Origin: Inonotus obliquus | Taxonomy: Eukaryota > Basidiomycota > Agaricomycetes > Hymenochaetales > Hymenochaetaceae | Length of the DNA stretch: 64,000 bases | Reading direction: 5' to 3' | NCBI GenBank assembly: GCA_032164295.1 | Contig: JAJHTX010000005.1 | Coordinates: 2,294,001-2,358,000, forward strand | Shown here: positions 32,459-42,227 of the stretch, one piece after another | Numbering within the stretch: the first letter of the stretch is position 1 | Layout of the letters: each line of letters begins with the position of its first letter | Made by a program: the position numbers and the translations under genes | The notes under the pieces: generated by a model | What the model was told of the DNA's origin: nothing | The model's input: only the letters and a program-made list of their open reading frames with translations | Databases searched by the model: none

Positions 32459-34859
32459 CTAATCATCAAATCCGAGTTCCGCATCCCTCTTCGCCCTCCT
32501 AAGAGCCGCCCGTTCCTCATCAGTCATACATGACCACCCATCAACACTCTCCGCCAATTCCATTTCCCACTTCTCTTCGAGATCTAGCATCTTCTTGCTC
32601 TTCTTTGGAGGTGGTGGACGTGGAGGAGGAGGAGGCGGTGTACGTCGATTAGGATGCAGAGGTGCAATGCGACTGAGTGCCGCACGAGAAGCTTTTGCAA
32701 GTGGGCTGTGGCAGTATACTGGTGAAGGGGTGCCGAGTGGGGATTGGACCTTTGAGCTTACACGTCGAATGAGGAGGGACATTGAGTCTCTTCGCAACGG
32801 CATTTTCGGAGTTGACACTTGTGGCTTCGGATTGGGGTGCCGAGCTTGTATTGCTGAAGCAGACGCTGATACAGACGACGAGGAATGTGTCAATGTCTTT
32901 TGGGGTTGATCGTTTGAGGGAGACACGCTCCTATTCTCCTATAGAATCGTATCGAATCAGCGGAAGTTTTCAATGAAAGTCTAGTGTGTAACATGAAAAC
33001 GTTTCAAGACCCACCTTATCTGCGTCCTTACATACTCTCGTCTCTATTGCAGCAACTTCCATTCCAGCCGGCTCGTCCTCCTTAGAAGAAAGAGGAATCG
33101 GCTCAACCTTGTCTAAATCCTCGTCAGATGAAACGATTGCTCTAGCCTTCTTGCGGTCTTTCTCCCTTGGCCGTGATTTCCCGTGTACGGGGATGCCCTG
33201 CTTCGTGGAATAGGAGGGGGGACTTATAGCGGAAGAACTACAAGGTAGCTTTCCTCCATCATCTAGTGAAACACTTGTGTCATTCGCACTTTTGGCCCTC
33301 TTGCTTTGTTTGGCCTTCGTAGCTTCCTTCTCCGGTTGGACCGGTGCTCCACATGACTCTTTCGAATCAGCGATAGCGTCCCTTGTCTCGTAGTCCGGTG
33401 CATCGCGCCTATTATTGGAAGTAGAAGTGCAATCTGGCATCGCAATAACCTTTTTCTTCCTTTTCTCTGGTTTCGGCTTTGAGGAACGTGATGTTTGAGG
33501 AAGGCGTGATGGAGAGGGAGGTGGAGCAGGGATATCGGCTGAGGGAAGCTCGGAAAAAGCAGCGGAAGGACCAACGGACAATGAAATCGACTGTAGAGCT
33601 GACAAAGGGTCTATTGTCGGCTCGATTGGCAGAAACGCAGAAGGCTGCACGGATAAATCTACTGACGCATCCACTGAAACCTCCGCGCTAGCGAAGTCAG
33701 AGCGGGTGAGCCGAGGTGCGGATTTGGATGAGCCAGGTAGAAGAAGGGGGTCATCATCCGAATCTTCGATAAACTCTTTGCTCTTGAATTCCGGTTCTGG
33801 AACGTTATCCTTTGCCTTCAACTGACGCTTTTTGGCTTTCGCAGACGGCAATTTGGTGTGAGCCATACCGTCTCCGCCGGTAGCTCCCTTCTCTATCTTC
33901 CCTCGAGGTTTCTTTTCCTTGCTTCTTTTCTGCTTTTTCGCGCCTGGTCCTTCTGCTGTTATAGCAGAAATGGACGAGGAGCTCTTGTCACAAACAGCTC
34001 CAACTCCTTCATCCAGGAAGTCGAAGTCCTCTACTCTAGATTTTCGTTTCTTCTTCCGCGGTTGGAAAGGCGATGAAGGCGGAGTACTCTTGAGGCCTGG
34101 TCCCAGGTCATTGAAAGGGGGTGAATCATGCCCAGTGTTAGATACCGATGTCGGAGGCTTAGGGGCAGCAAGAGAAGACATATTTTCTCCCATTGCCGTG
34201 ATCAAGCAGTCAGTTCGAGTACTTGAGCGTGGCTCTTTAAGCTTTTGTCTAGCACCCCCTCGGCCGCCTTGAGTTTCACCTTCCGCATCTGAAGAATAAA
34301 GAACGATGACATCTCTAGAATATCCTTCGATAATCGTACTTTCTTGCTTGGAGCTGATGGAAGACTGTATGGGCTCAGATCCGTTGGTTCGGTCGCTGGT
34401 GGCGGCTCGTTTTCGCATCTTTGCTCGTTCAGCAATATCAAGAGAGAAGCTCGTGTTCGTCAACGGCGCGTGTGGTGACTCTAAGTTCGTATGATCGATC
34501 GCACTGACCGTTGCAGAAGCGGCGGCCATGGCTTCTTTATACGCTCTGTACGCCGGACGTGGCTTAGGTCGCTTGGGCTTTATTGGAATGGCGGACGTTG
34601 AGGGAACGAGAATATTATCGATACTAGTATCCGCCGTCTTTGTCGTACTGTCATTCGTGAATTCCGAGATGACAGAGGCATTCTCAGTAGGAAGTATGAT
34701 ATCGCGCGTGCTGAACTCGGATATTGTCGAATGAGTCTCATTTATAGGATGCGGTGCTATAGAAGGTTGTTAGTCTAGCACAGTACATAAGTAAGCCTTT
34801 TTAAACACACGCATTGAGAAATCTCCCTCATCCTCGCTATCATTGACTATCCAGCTCAT
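32459..34859 (-). CDS. Unknown Lys/Ser-rich nuclear-type protein
   Basis: I join three exons. Exon 1 starts at 34859 (MSWIVNDSEDEGDFSM), exon 2 runs about 34755-33015 and exon 3 runs 32938-32459. The last join (donor GTGGGT at 33014, acceptor CTATAG before 32938) is phase 0 and links ..CKDADK to ENRSVSPSND. The 155-codon terminal exon has no ATG of its own (its first possible start is GTG), which supports one gene. The protein is low-complexity, with basic KKRK clusters and a poly-Pro run, and closes with an acidic helix (LEEKWEMELAE) and ELGFDD. No domain recognised. Confidence 0.65.
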
Positions 34860-34993
34860 CGCGGAGAGCGGCGCCTATTCTGGACCTGGTGATGATGATT
34901 GTTATTTGAAGAAGATTTGGAAGATCAGTAAGCGCGAGCTGACCAACAGACGCGACGCGCCACGGTCACGTGGAGCGTCACGCATTTCAATGA
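34860..34993. promoter_or_regulatory. Left half of a divergent promoter split by the 15 kb insertion
   Basis: 134 bp between the start of the unknown minus-strand gene and the insertion. The matching right half is 50045-50180. The insertion left each gene with only about 135 bp of its original upstream DNA. Confidence 0.55.
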
Positions 34994-35266
34994 CATGGCG
35001 GGCAGATCAGGATGGAGGTGAGGTCGGAATTTTAAATGTTTTTTTGCCATCATTTTAAATGCCGGTAAGCATATCAACCTGTAAGGGCCCGCTCGGACGC
35101 ACAGGTTAGGTAAACCCCGCTCAGGTTAACTGAAACCTCGCATCATGGGAACTCGTGGGAACAATTTAGTTAACCTGTCACATGTAGTCACATATTACCA
35201 AAACTGTAATGTAGATCATTTTTTGGCTGACACGCATATCTCTCCTTGCCCCGCCCTATCCCCCAC

Positions 35267-36607
35267 ATGGGACGCATCAAAAGAAGCACCACAGAAGGCA
35301 TCCGAGAGGCTCAGGCACAGAAGAAGCGCCGACAGAGGCTTCTGTTCTTCTCTTCTGCTGTTGCTGCCGCATCAGTAACTCAACTCTTGACCCCGGCTCT
35401 ACTAAAATCTCCAATGTACACATCCTCTCGCTCTGGGTTAATTTATATGAGAGAACTCTTCTCTGGTCATCCTCAGCCCTTCTATGATGCTTTTGGGATG
35501 TCCAAACATGTCTTTTACCAGCTGGTAGAGGAACTACAGAAATACTCTGGTTTCGGTCCCTCCCAAAATGTTTCAATGGGGGAACAGCTTGGAATTTTTC
35601 TACAGATTTGCCGTACTGGTGAAACGACACGCAAGGTTAGATTGGATTTTCAAAGAAGTGCAGATACTGTATCCAAGTATGTTCTTTTCATCTGAATAGC
35701 TCAAATAAAATTAATATTGATCTGATATTAGATGTTTTCATCATCTACTTAATACAATCATCAACCCAGCATTCTATACTCGTTATGTTAAGCTTCCTGA
35801 TCCAAATACCACCCATCCATTCATTAGAAACAATCATCGATTCTATCCATTCTTCAAAGATGCACTTGGTGCAATTGATGGTACACATATACTTGCATTT
35901 GTACCAGATGAAGATCATTCTCGTTATCGCAACCGTAAAGGTGGACTCTCTCAGAATGTACTTGCTGCTTGTACATTTGATATGCAGTTTTGTTATGTTC
36001 GGGCTGGGTGGGAAGGTAGCGCAGCAGATGGACGTATTTATGAAGATGCCAGACTTCATGATCTGGCTATTCCAGCCAGCAAGTATTATCTAGCAGATGC
36101 TGGATTTTCAGCCTGTTCTACACTTCTGGTCCCATATCGAAATGTGCGCTATCACTTAAAGGAGTGGTCCAAATCTGCAAATCGGTACTATTTATTTTTT
36201 ACTCTCTTCCGTTTTTACTGATTTCGTCCAATAGGCCTCATAATAAAGAGGAGTTATTTAATCTTTGGCATGCGAGTGCACGAAACGTGGTTGAACGCAT
36301 TTTTGGAATTCTCAAACGTCGATTTCGTATTTTGAAGGTCTCTCCTGAATACAATACTCAGACACAAACACGCATTATACTAGCTCTATGCTGCCTACAC
36401 AACTTCATACAAAGTCGAGATCCTGAAGATGGAGTACCGCTTAATAAGAATGAGCTCGAACGACAGTCAGACGGCTTTTCGGAGATGGAACTTGGTGGAG
36501 ATATAACATCTGCAGAGAGGCGCAAGGCGAATAACTTCAGAGATAAAGTTGCACAGGAGATGTGGGATCACTATATTGAGTACAGACGACAGCGCAAGAT
36601 AGACTAG
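35267..36607 (+). CDS. Harbinger DDE transposase
   Basis: Three exons. Exon 1 (35267 to ~35676) starts MGRIKRSTTEG with a basic N-terminus and a helix-turn-helix-like part (QLGIFLQICRTG). Exon 2 (~35732-36183) has the first catalytic Asp in GAIDGTHI and the second in LADAGFS. Exon 3 (~36235-36607) has the catalytic Glu in NVVERIFGILKRRF. This is the DDE_4 fold of PIF/Harbinger enzymes, which cut and paste the element at TWA sites with the help of the Myb-like partner. All three catalytic residues are present and no stop interrupts them. Confidence 0.92.
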
Positions 36608-36646
36608 CTATTAGAATAAAAGTCATGTTAATGTGGCCCAATATAT

Positions 36647-37921
36647 TCACATTACTGATGTAAGTTTGGTCCGAACATATTGCTTACGCATTTCATGACT
36701 GTGCTCAAGTGCCAGATAAGAAACAACAGCTGACTTGTCCTTATCAAAGAGACATATCAGCTGTATTCGCTCATTAACTGGCACCTGTTCATCTTTCAAC
36801 AACAACTTGATTGCTCTCTCGAGTCGCTGCGGTGTTGCTGGTGCCTCGGAGTCTCGAAACGCACTTGCGATATCATGCAAAGACTCTGCAACAGAGCCTA
36901 CTGCTACAGGACCAGATAGACGGCCTTCCTTTCTTGGTGGTGGTACGATATCATCATTAGGCTTTGTAGAAGCAGCACGTTTGTAATTGGACGCTTTCGG
37001 AGTAGTCTCTTCATGTGTCGAAAGTGAGCATGACAATGCGTCTTGTATTTGAGTGTCTCTGCTTTCCAATCGACTGTTATTGACCGGGGTAGTAGAACGT
37101 GACGTGATAGGACTTGGTGACCATGGTATTAGAAATTCCTAGGTGCAAGTAGATCAGCGTAGCACCGAACGCAAATATACACTCACCTCTTCAACAAACT
37201 GCAACTCATCCTGTGAAACGCCACCCTGAGAGCCCTGTTCAGCACCTTCACTCATCAGATCACCATCACTGGAAGTCCGAAATAGTGCCGAGATGGAAAG
37301 AGCACCTGCGCCATTGGCACGTTTCTTGTCAACGAGAACAGCCATGTCATCATAAAGATGAAAGGCCTTTGTGCTGCATTTAGCAAGGTTCTCGTGATCG
37401 CAAGATGATATTAGTGTAATACAGAAATAAAAGATAGATTACGCACCTTTGGCATGGTGTCCCAGACATCCTTCGGTGCAGTAACAATGTGAAGTTGGTC
37501 ATCCCAGCCAGCCCCGGATTTACATCGTGCTGTCTTATACAACTCATACAGTTTTTTAAGCTCAGAGTGTAGCCCAGTAAGTGGCAGAACAAATGGAGAA
37601 AAGAAAGAACAAACATACATGCTCAAAATGCTCCTTACAGCTGCTTGCTGTCTTTAATGCACCCCGAGTTATGTTCGCATTCACAGCATCGCACACAAAG
37701 CCCCAGCTAGAGGCCTTGAAGCTACCATCAGCATCCTTTCCACCCATCAACTCTTCTTTGAGTGTTGCAACAAGAATAAAATCGTCGGTATCCGTCCAGT
37801 AGCACCGACGTGCACCTTTCTCCTGTCGGGTTGGTTTGGAGTCAGTTGTAGTGGGCTGCGAGTTTTTCGGTTGGTTCTCCTTCCCCTCGTCTGTTGTAGC
37901 CTTCGTCTGACATGTTGGCAT
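36647..37921 (-). CDS. Harbinger Myb/SANT-like DNA-binding protein
   Basis: It starts MPTCQTKATTDEG at 37921 and ends KLTSVM-TGA at 36647. Four exons with ~60-bp introns. The N-terminal half has RRCYWTDTDDFILVATLKEE, SWGFVCDAVN, SCKEHFE and LKKLYELYKTA, a trihelix/Myb-type module that binds the element ends and aids transposase import in PIF/Harbinger systems. The C-terminal half is Ser/Pro-rich with a helical tail (RLERAIKLLLKDE). Confidence 0.85.
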
Positions 37922-38284
37922 TGCGGAATATGACGGCTTGAGTGATTGTAAGGGTGTCGTTGACGTAGACAGTGTGAGAGGATGAGTGCCGGGGGTGTGG
38001 ACACAGTGCGACAAACCCACATCACGTGTCACTCACTTGTCACTCGCCGTCACTCCCACAGTTAACCCGATGTACACCGAGCAGACCTGTCTCATGCCCT
38101 AGGTTATCCTTCCATCAGTTAACTTTCCGAACTTTCCCATACGCCAAAAAGTTAGCTAACAGGAAGTGACAAAAAGCGTGACGCGATGGATCGCATTGCC
38201 TGCAAAAGAGCCCTGTGACAGCCTGTGACAAGTCAGTTAACGGGGCTCCCCGTTAGCTAACAGGTGCAGCCGAGCGGGGCCTAA

Positions 38285-38510
38285 GATATTTTAAATATAA
38301 ACCATGTGTCGATATTTTAAATGTCGATTTGCATATCAACTTCACTCTGATATTTTAAATATTGATAGACTTATATTTTATATATCGATTAGGATATCTA
38401 CTTGGCGATATCTTAAATATAAATTAGTATATCTACCTGGCTGATATTTAAAATATACAATAGAATATCATCCTGATTCATATTATAAGTGTCGTCCAGG
38501 TAGATATTGA
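38285..38510. repeat. AT-rich subterminal palindromic repeats, left arm
   Basis: Repeated GATATTTTAAATAT / GATATTTAAAATAT units spaced about 30-45 bp. Each is nearly self-complementary. The same series, inverted, lies at 49740-50010. Such arrays are typical transposase-binding regions of CACTA-like elements. Confidence 0.7.
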
Positions 38511-38680
38511 GCGGGCAATGGGAGGGCAATGAGAGGGCAATGAGAGGGCAACGGGAGGGCGTTGAGCAGGCAACAGGAGGGCAACGGGTGGGCGATGGGC
38601 AGGCAACGGGTGGACGATGAGAGGGCGATGAGAGGGTGATGAGAGGGCGATGGGAGGGCAGTGAGTGGGCGATGAGTAGA
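38510..38680. repeat. 11-bp minisatellite, left arm
   Basis: About 15 units of an 11-bp repeat (GGGCAATGAGA and variants with CAACGGGA, CGATGAGA). The inverted partner with more units is at 49482-49733. Confidence 0.85.
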
Positions 38681-38733
38681 AGCCATCCTCACCACTTTCA
38701 CCGCCATCTAATCTAGCATCACAATGCGCTTGT

Positions 38734-39050
38734 TCATTCTGTTGCTTCTTTGGTGTAGGTCCTGCTCATAGAATTCAGGTAAACTTCCATCAAATGGATG
38801 TAATTTCCTTCTTTCCAGAAATGATCAAAGCACTGTATGCGAGAATTCTCTTCTGACTCCACAAATCGATCCAGACTTCCTGTATGTTTGGAAGAATGGC
38901 CAGCCATCTGACTTCGCCACTCTCGTCGATACGTTCCAATATCATGAGTCTCTTGAGCCCGCATAGCGAGTCTAATCGATTGCGTGCAAGGTTAAGGACA
39001 AGTATCTGTCCCAATTTGGTGTAAATACCCAGGACGGAGTCAATCATGTC
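38734..39050 (-). pseudogene. Captured leucine-rich-repeat gene fragment
   Basis: Minus-strand reading gives TKLGQILVLNLARNRLDSL, CGLKRLMILERID, then RWLAILPNIQEVWID, and in another frame RIQCFDHFWKEGN. The L..L.LA.NRLDSL pattern is a leucine-rich repeat. The frame shifts and lacks a start, so it is a decayed piece. It lies directly after the cyclin piece on the same strand. Confidence 0.6.
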
Positions 39051-39059
39051 GGGCTCATC

Positions 39060-39596
39060 TTAAATCTGTCGGGGTTTTTGGCAAACATGACGTGCAAGTA
39101 TGAGCGATGCGAAGGCGATAGTGGAAGGCGAGAATTTGATGAAGTCGTGATAGAAAAGGGTAACTTCCATGAGAAATCTTGCGATATGCTGAACCTTCGT
39201 ACTCTCTCCAGATGAGCCACAGCAATAGAACTGAAGCCAAACTTCTGCGGTTGGATGATCCAACGTCCACTGAATGGTAGCAAGAACGTGTCCTTCCATC
39301 TGGATGAAGGCAGATTCGCCATAGGTATCACGGTAGATCTCAACCAGGTCGGTTGAAGTTGGCATGTGTTCTTTTGCGTCCTCGAATTTCACTGCTATCC
39401 ACAACGCCACGCAACCAACTGATTGGTAATACTTTGTGTACACGATACGACGCGAAACATATCGGTTAACAATGTTCATGGTAAGGTAAAAAGTCTTAGG
39501 ACGAAGTCGGAAGGTGAAATGAATCTCAATAAGAAAGTCGACGAGACAAGGCTGTTTGATTTCTGGTTGCTGATCCATGGCTGAAGTAGAGCCCAT
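39060..39596 (-). pseudogene. Captured B-type cyclin fragment
   Basis: 178 codons starting MGSTSAMDQQPEIKQP and ending at TAA. It matches the cyclin box of mitotic cyclins: LVDFLIEIHFTFRL, NIVNRYVSRRIV, SVGCVALWIAVKFEDAKE, and EGHVLATIQWTLDHPTAE. The second cyclin fold begins (FLMEVTLFYHDFIKFSPST) but is cut. The usual MRSILVDWL start region has KQPCLVDFL instead. It is still open for 178 codons, so a truncated protein is possible. Confidence 0.75.
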
Positions 39597-39893
39597 TGTG
39601 TAGTTCTATGCATTGACACTTGGCATTTAGAATGGGAGCGAGTCACATAAGCAAGTCACTTTTCAACGACTGACCTCCATTTCTTGCATATAACGGCATA
39701 TCTCTTTGCGGTACTCGTCCTCAACGTAAATGCCTTCTCTCCTGAAGGCAGCTTGTTAATCCTCACAGTGTCGTATCTGCTGTAGCTCGGCTTTCAAGAT
39801 AGCTGGAATCTTGCAAGAAGGGGCTGGAGAGTCCTTGCAGTGGGATTTCTGAATACCGTTGTGGTGAGGAGATGGTCGCTTCTTGGAATAGAA

Positions 39894-40147
39894 CTAGTTC
39901 CTATCAGGACAAGTGGAAATAGAAGATACGTCCTTCATGCTGAGAAAGAATGGTTTTGAAACTGTGGGAAATAAGGAACGAAATGACTCTGCAATGGATA
40001 ATGTGCCAGACTTGTCCTTGCCGGGGCCCAAATGAATATAACTAAGAGGTCGCAAGAGATTATCCAGTTGGACATGGGGAGTACCGACATTGATTCTGAG
40101 TGCTTCAGATCGCATCAGAAGATAGAATAAGTGGTGGGTATCAATTG
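39894..40147 (-). pseudogene. Captured fragment of an unrecognised gene, part 2
   Basis: Minus-strand reading IDTHHLFYLLMRSEALRI to STCPDRN-stop. The frame joins cleanly across the Gypsy element to 46609-46725, where WVKALRQALVEDAKPK and WLGLVNPVILS are read. So about 120 codons of one protein were present before the Gypsy element landed in it. I do not recognise the family. Confidence 0.5.
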
Positions 40148-40646
40148 TGTTAGGACTGACGAGGTGGCAGTGCACGTTCGAGGCCTGTTCTCACGAAGGT
40201 CGTCTAGTGACAACCTCTACTGCGTCTTGGAGGAGGTACACAGTCGTTGGCGACATACGTCTAAGGTGGATGACCTTGAGTAATGCACGCGTCTAGGAAC
40301 AGTATACGACTAAGACGTCGTGGTGGTAAGTAGAAGAGTCGAGTGGGGAAGACGAGACAAGGTCTATCTACTTATATACACATGAGACGTGGGAAGGTAT
40401 TACTCTAAGAACGTGCTGTGCAGCAGCATAACAATATAGACAAACAAATAACGGGGCCCGACAAGTAAGCAAGAATGAGTAAGGGTGAGTAAGTGTCATC
40501 GGGTTGGGGCGGAATTAGTAATGCAGTATTAGTAATATATCGGGATGGGGCGGAGGGAGTCATAAGGTATTAGTAATGAAAGGAACTTATTAATATAATG
40601 GAATATGAAAAATAAGAAAGGACAAAAAAGGAAAAGTGTTCTTACA
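40148..40646 (-). repeat. Gypsy 3' LTR (499 bp)
   Basis: Equal in length to and only a few bases different from 46110-46608. On the minus strand it runs TGTAAGAACACTTTTCC to GTCCTAACA. Few differences imply a fairly recent insertion. Confidence 0.92.
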
Positions 40647-40649
40647 TCA

Positions 40650-40659
40650 CCCCCTCTTC
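40650..40659 (-). other. Polypurine tract of the Gypsy element
   Basis: GAAGAGGGGG on the minus strand, three bases before the 3' LTR; it would prime plus-strand DNA synthesis. Confidence 0.65.
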
Positions 40660-40683
40660 AAGGTTGGGCGACCCGACCAACGT

Positions 40684-41850
40684 TTATGCCAGCAGTCCTG
40701 GTTGATCAACCAGATCTACATAGAGGGGTAGATCTTCCATGTCGATTGCGACCATGGGTTTTCCTTTCCAACCGTTCACTGGATCTGGAGGTTCTGTATA
40801 CGCGAAGATTTGGCGTAACGACTGTTGAGGTATCGTGAGTTTACGAGGGGCTCCTGGGTGTTTTTGGTAGAACTCGTCAACAGCTTCCTTTGCATTGTCT
40901 CCTAGGTCCGACTCTGGTTGCCAGGTTGCTTCCTCGTATCCTACCCACTTTACCAGATATTGTAGTTTCCGTCGATGTAGTCGTGAATCGAGTATTCCTT
41001 CAACCTCGTATTCTTCTTCTTCATCAACGAGAACAGGTGGCGGTGGAGGTGCTTCTTTTTGAGATTCGAACGAGGGCTCGACTGCGGGTTTCAGTAGGAT
41101 TTCGTTGAAGACAGGGTGAATCTTCTTCCACGTCTTGGGTAACTTGAGTTTGTACGTGCCAGCTCCAACCTTCTCAACGACTTCGTAAGGTCCATACCAC
41201 TTGTCCTCCATCTTCTTCGTAGGCCTTGTCATTTTGATATTTCATCCGTCCAGAAATACCTTGTCTCCTGGTACGAATTCTATGGACTTTCCTACGTGAC
41301 GGTCGTGGTACTTCTTCATGTCGTCAGCTGCCTTTTGAAGGTTTTCTTTAGCTAGCTCGTGGGTCTCCTTGATCTGTTTCGCAAAGTCTTCAGCAACCAT
41401 GTTCGAGGATGACGTCGCAATGTCCAAAAAGTCGCCTAGATTCCTACCCAGATTTGCAAAGAAAGGGGACATCTTCGTTGCTGAGTGTTCCCAGTTGTTG
41501 TATGCGAATTCAGCTATAGCCAACCAATTTGCCCAGTCCGACTGTCGATGATCCACATAGAGACGAAGGTACTGTTCCAGCTCCTGATTAACCCGCTCGG
41601 TTTGTCCATCTGTCTGTGGGTGATACGCCGTCGATGGATTCCCTTCGATGTGTAGGAGCTTGTACAATTCCTTCATCATCAAACTCGTCGAGGTACTCTG
41701 GCCACTTTGTCGCTCCCCTGACCTGCTTCTTACGATACTCTTCCGCCTCCCTTTCCAAGGACCAACATGTCTCCGGGCAACGAGTAAATGACATGACGCC
41801 CGTCTTCCAGTCAATTTCCGGATTATGTTTGCGCAGCCAGTCATATCCAA
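40684..41850 (-). pseudogene. Gypsy integrase C-terminus plus chromodomain
   Basis: The frame shows IEGNPSTAYHPQTDGQTERV (end of the integrase core with its last catalytic Glu nearby), then EFAYNNWEHSATKMSPF, then the GPY/F-like WYGPYEVVEKVGAGTYKL and a chromodomain (YEVEGILDSRLHRRK, YLVKWVGYEEATWQPE). The chromodomain guides insertion toward modified chromatin. A TGA at about 41242 splits the frame just before IKMTRP. The N-terminal part of integrase is absent because of the large deletion. Confidence 0.85.
41673..41685. other. Deletion breakpoint inside Gypsy pol
   Basis: The protease-side frame (YLDEFDDE) runs directly into the integrase-side frame (MKELYKLLHIEGN) within GATGATGAAG. A full element would have RT, RNase H and the integrase N-terminus here, probably over 2 kb. 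Both frames overlap at the join. Confidence 0.75.
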
Positions 41851-42139
41851 GAAAGACGTTAGTTGACGCTAGGGACGTCACCGCTAGACGAATGGTCTCT
41901 TCATGTATCCCGTCGAAGATCATTTGCACTTCCACATACTCCGTCATTGAACCCTCCTTGTTGCCAGTTCCATCAGCATTAAAGAGTGGTATAGGACGAA
42001 TATAGCGTTTGGTGGGGATCTTGTACCTTTCGACGAATCCTTCATCGATGAGAGAACCAGTTGCTCCAGAGTCAATGAGCGCATGTGCATCCAACTCCAA
42101 TCTGTCCGTATCGTATTCTTCTCCGTCCAGCTGCTGCAT
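41676..42139 (-). pseudogene. Gypsy retropepsin-like protease domain
   Basis: ALIDSGATGSLIDEGF carries the Asp-Ser-Gly active-site triad of retroviral-type aspartic proteases. VFLGYDWLRKHNPEIDW follows, the usual link to RT in fungal Gypsy pol. RT itself is gone. The upstream end is cut off from gag by Y2. Confidence 0.85.
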
Positions 42140-42227
42140 CTCCTGTTTATCTTCAGGAGTCAGTTGCTGATCTAAGGGATGAATGATGGTTACGATGACG
42201 TCCAGTTGGTATCCATTCGTTCGCCGC

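Larger units (their letters stand above)
35085..38281. mobile_element. PIF/Harbinger DNA transposon, complete (3197 bp)
   Basis: Flanked by TAA on both sides (35082-35084, 38282-38284), the usual TWA target of this superfamily. Imperfect terminal inverted repeats: GGGCCCGCTCGGACGCAC at the left and, reversed, GGCCCCGCTCGGCTGCAC at the right, followed in both by GGTTAG / TGTTAG. It carries two genes in convergent order: the DDE transposase (plus) and a Myb/SANT-like protein (minus), the standard pair. Both reading frames look open, so it may be recently active. Confidence 0.93.
34994..38690 (+). repeat. Left inverted-repeat arm, split by Harbinger
   Basis: Parts 34994-35084 and 38285-38690 form one arm of about 0.5 kb. 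It opens GGCGGGCAGATCAGGATGG, then GATATTTTAAATAT-type repeats, then the 11-bp minisatellite from about 38510. It pairs in reverse complement with 49470-50041. Confidence 0.8.

Noticed and set aside
32595..32909. Plus-strand Gly-rich ORF
   Set aside because: Antisense of the poly-Pro stretch in the terminal exon of the unknown minus-strand gene.
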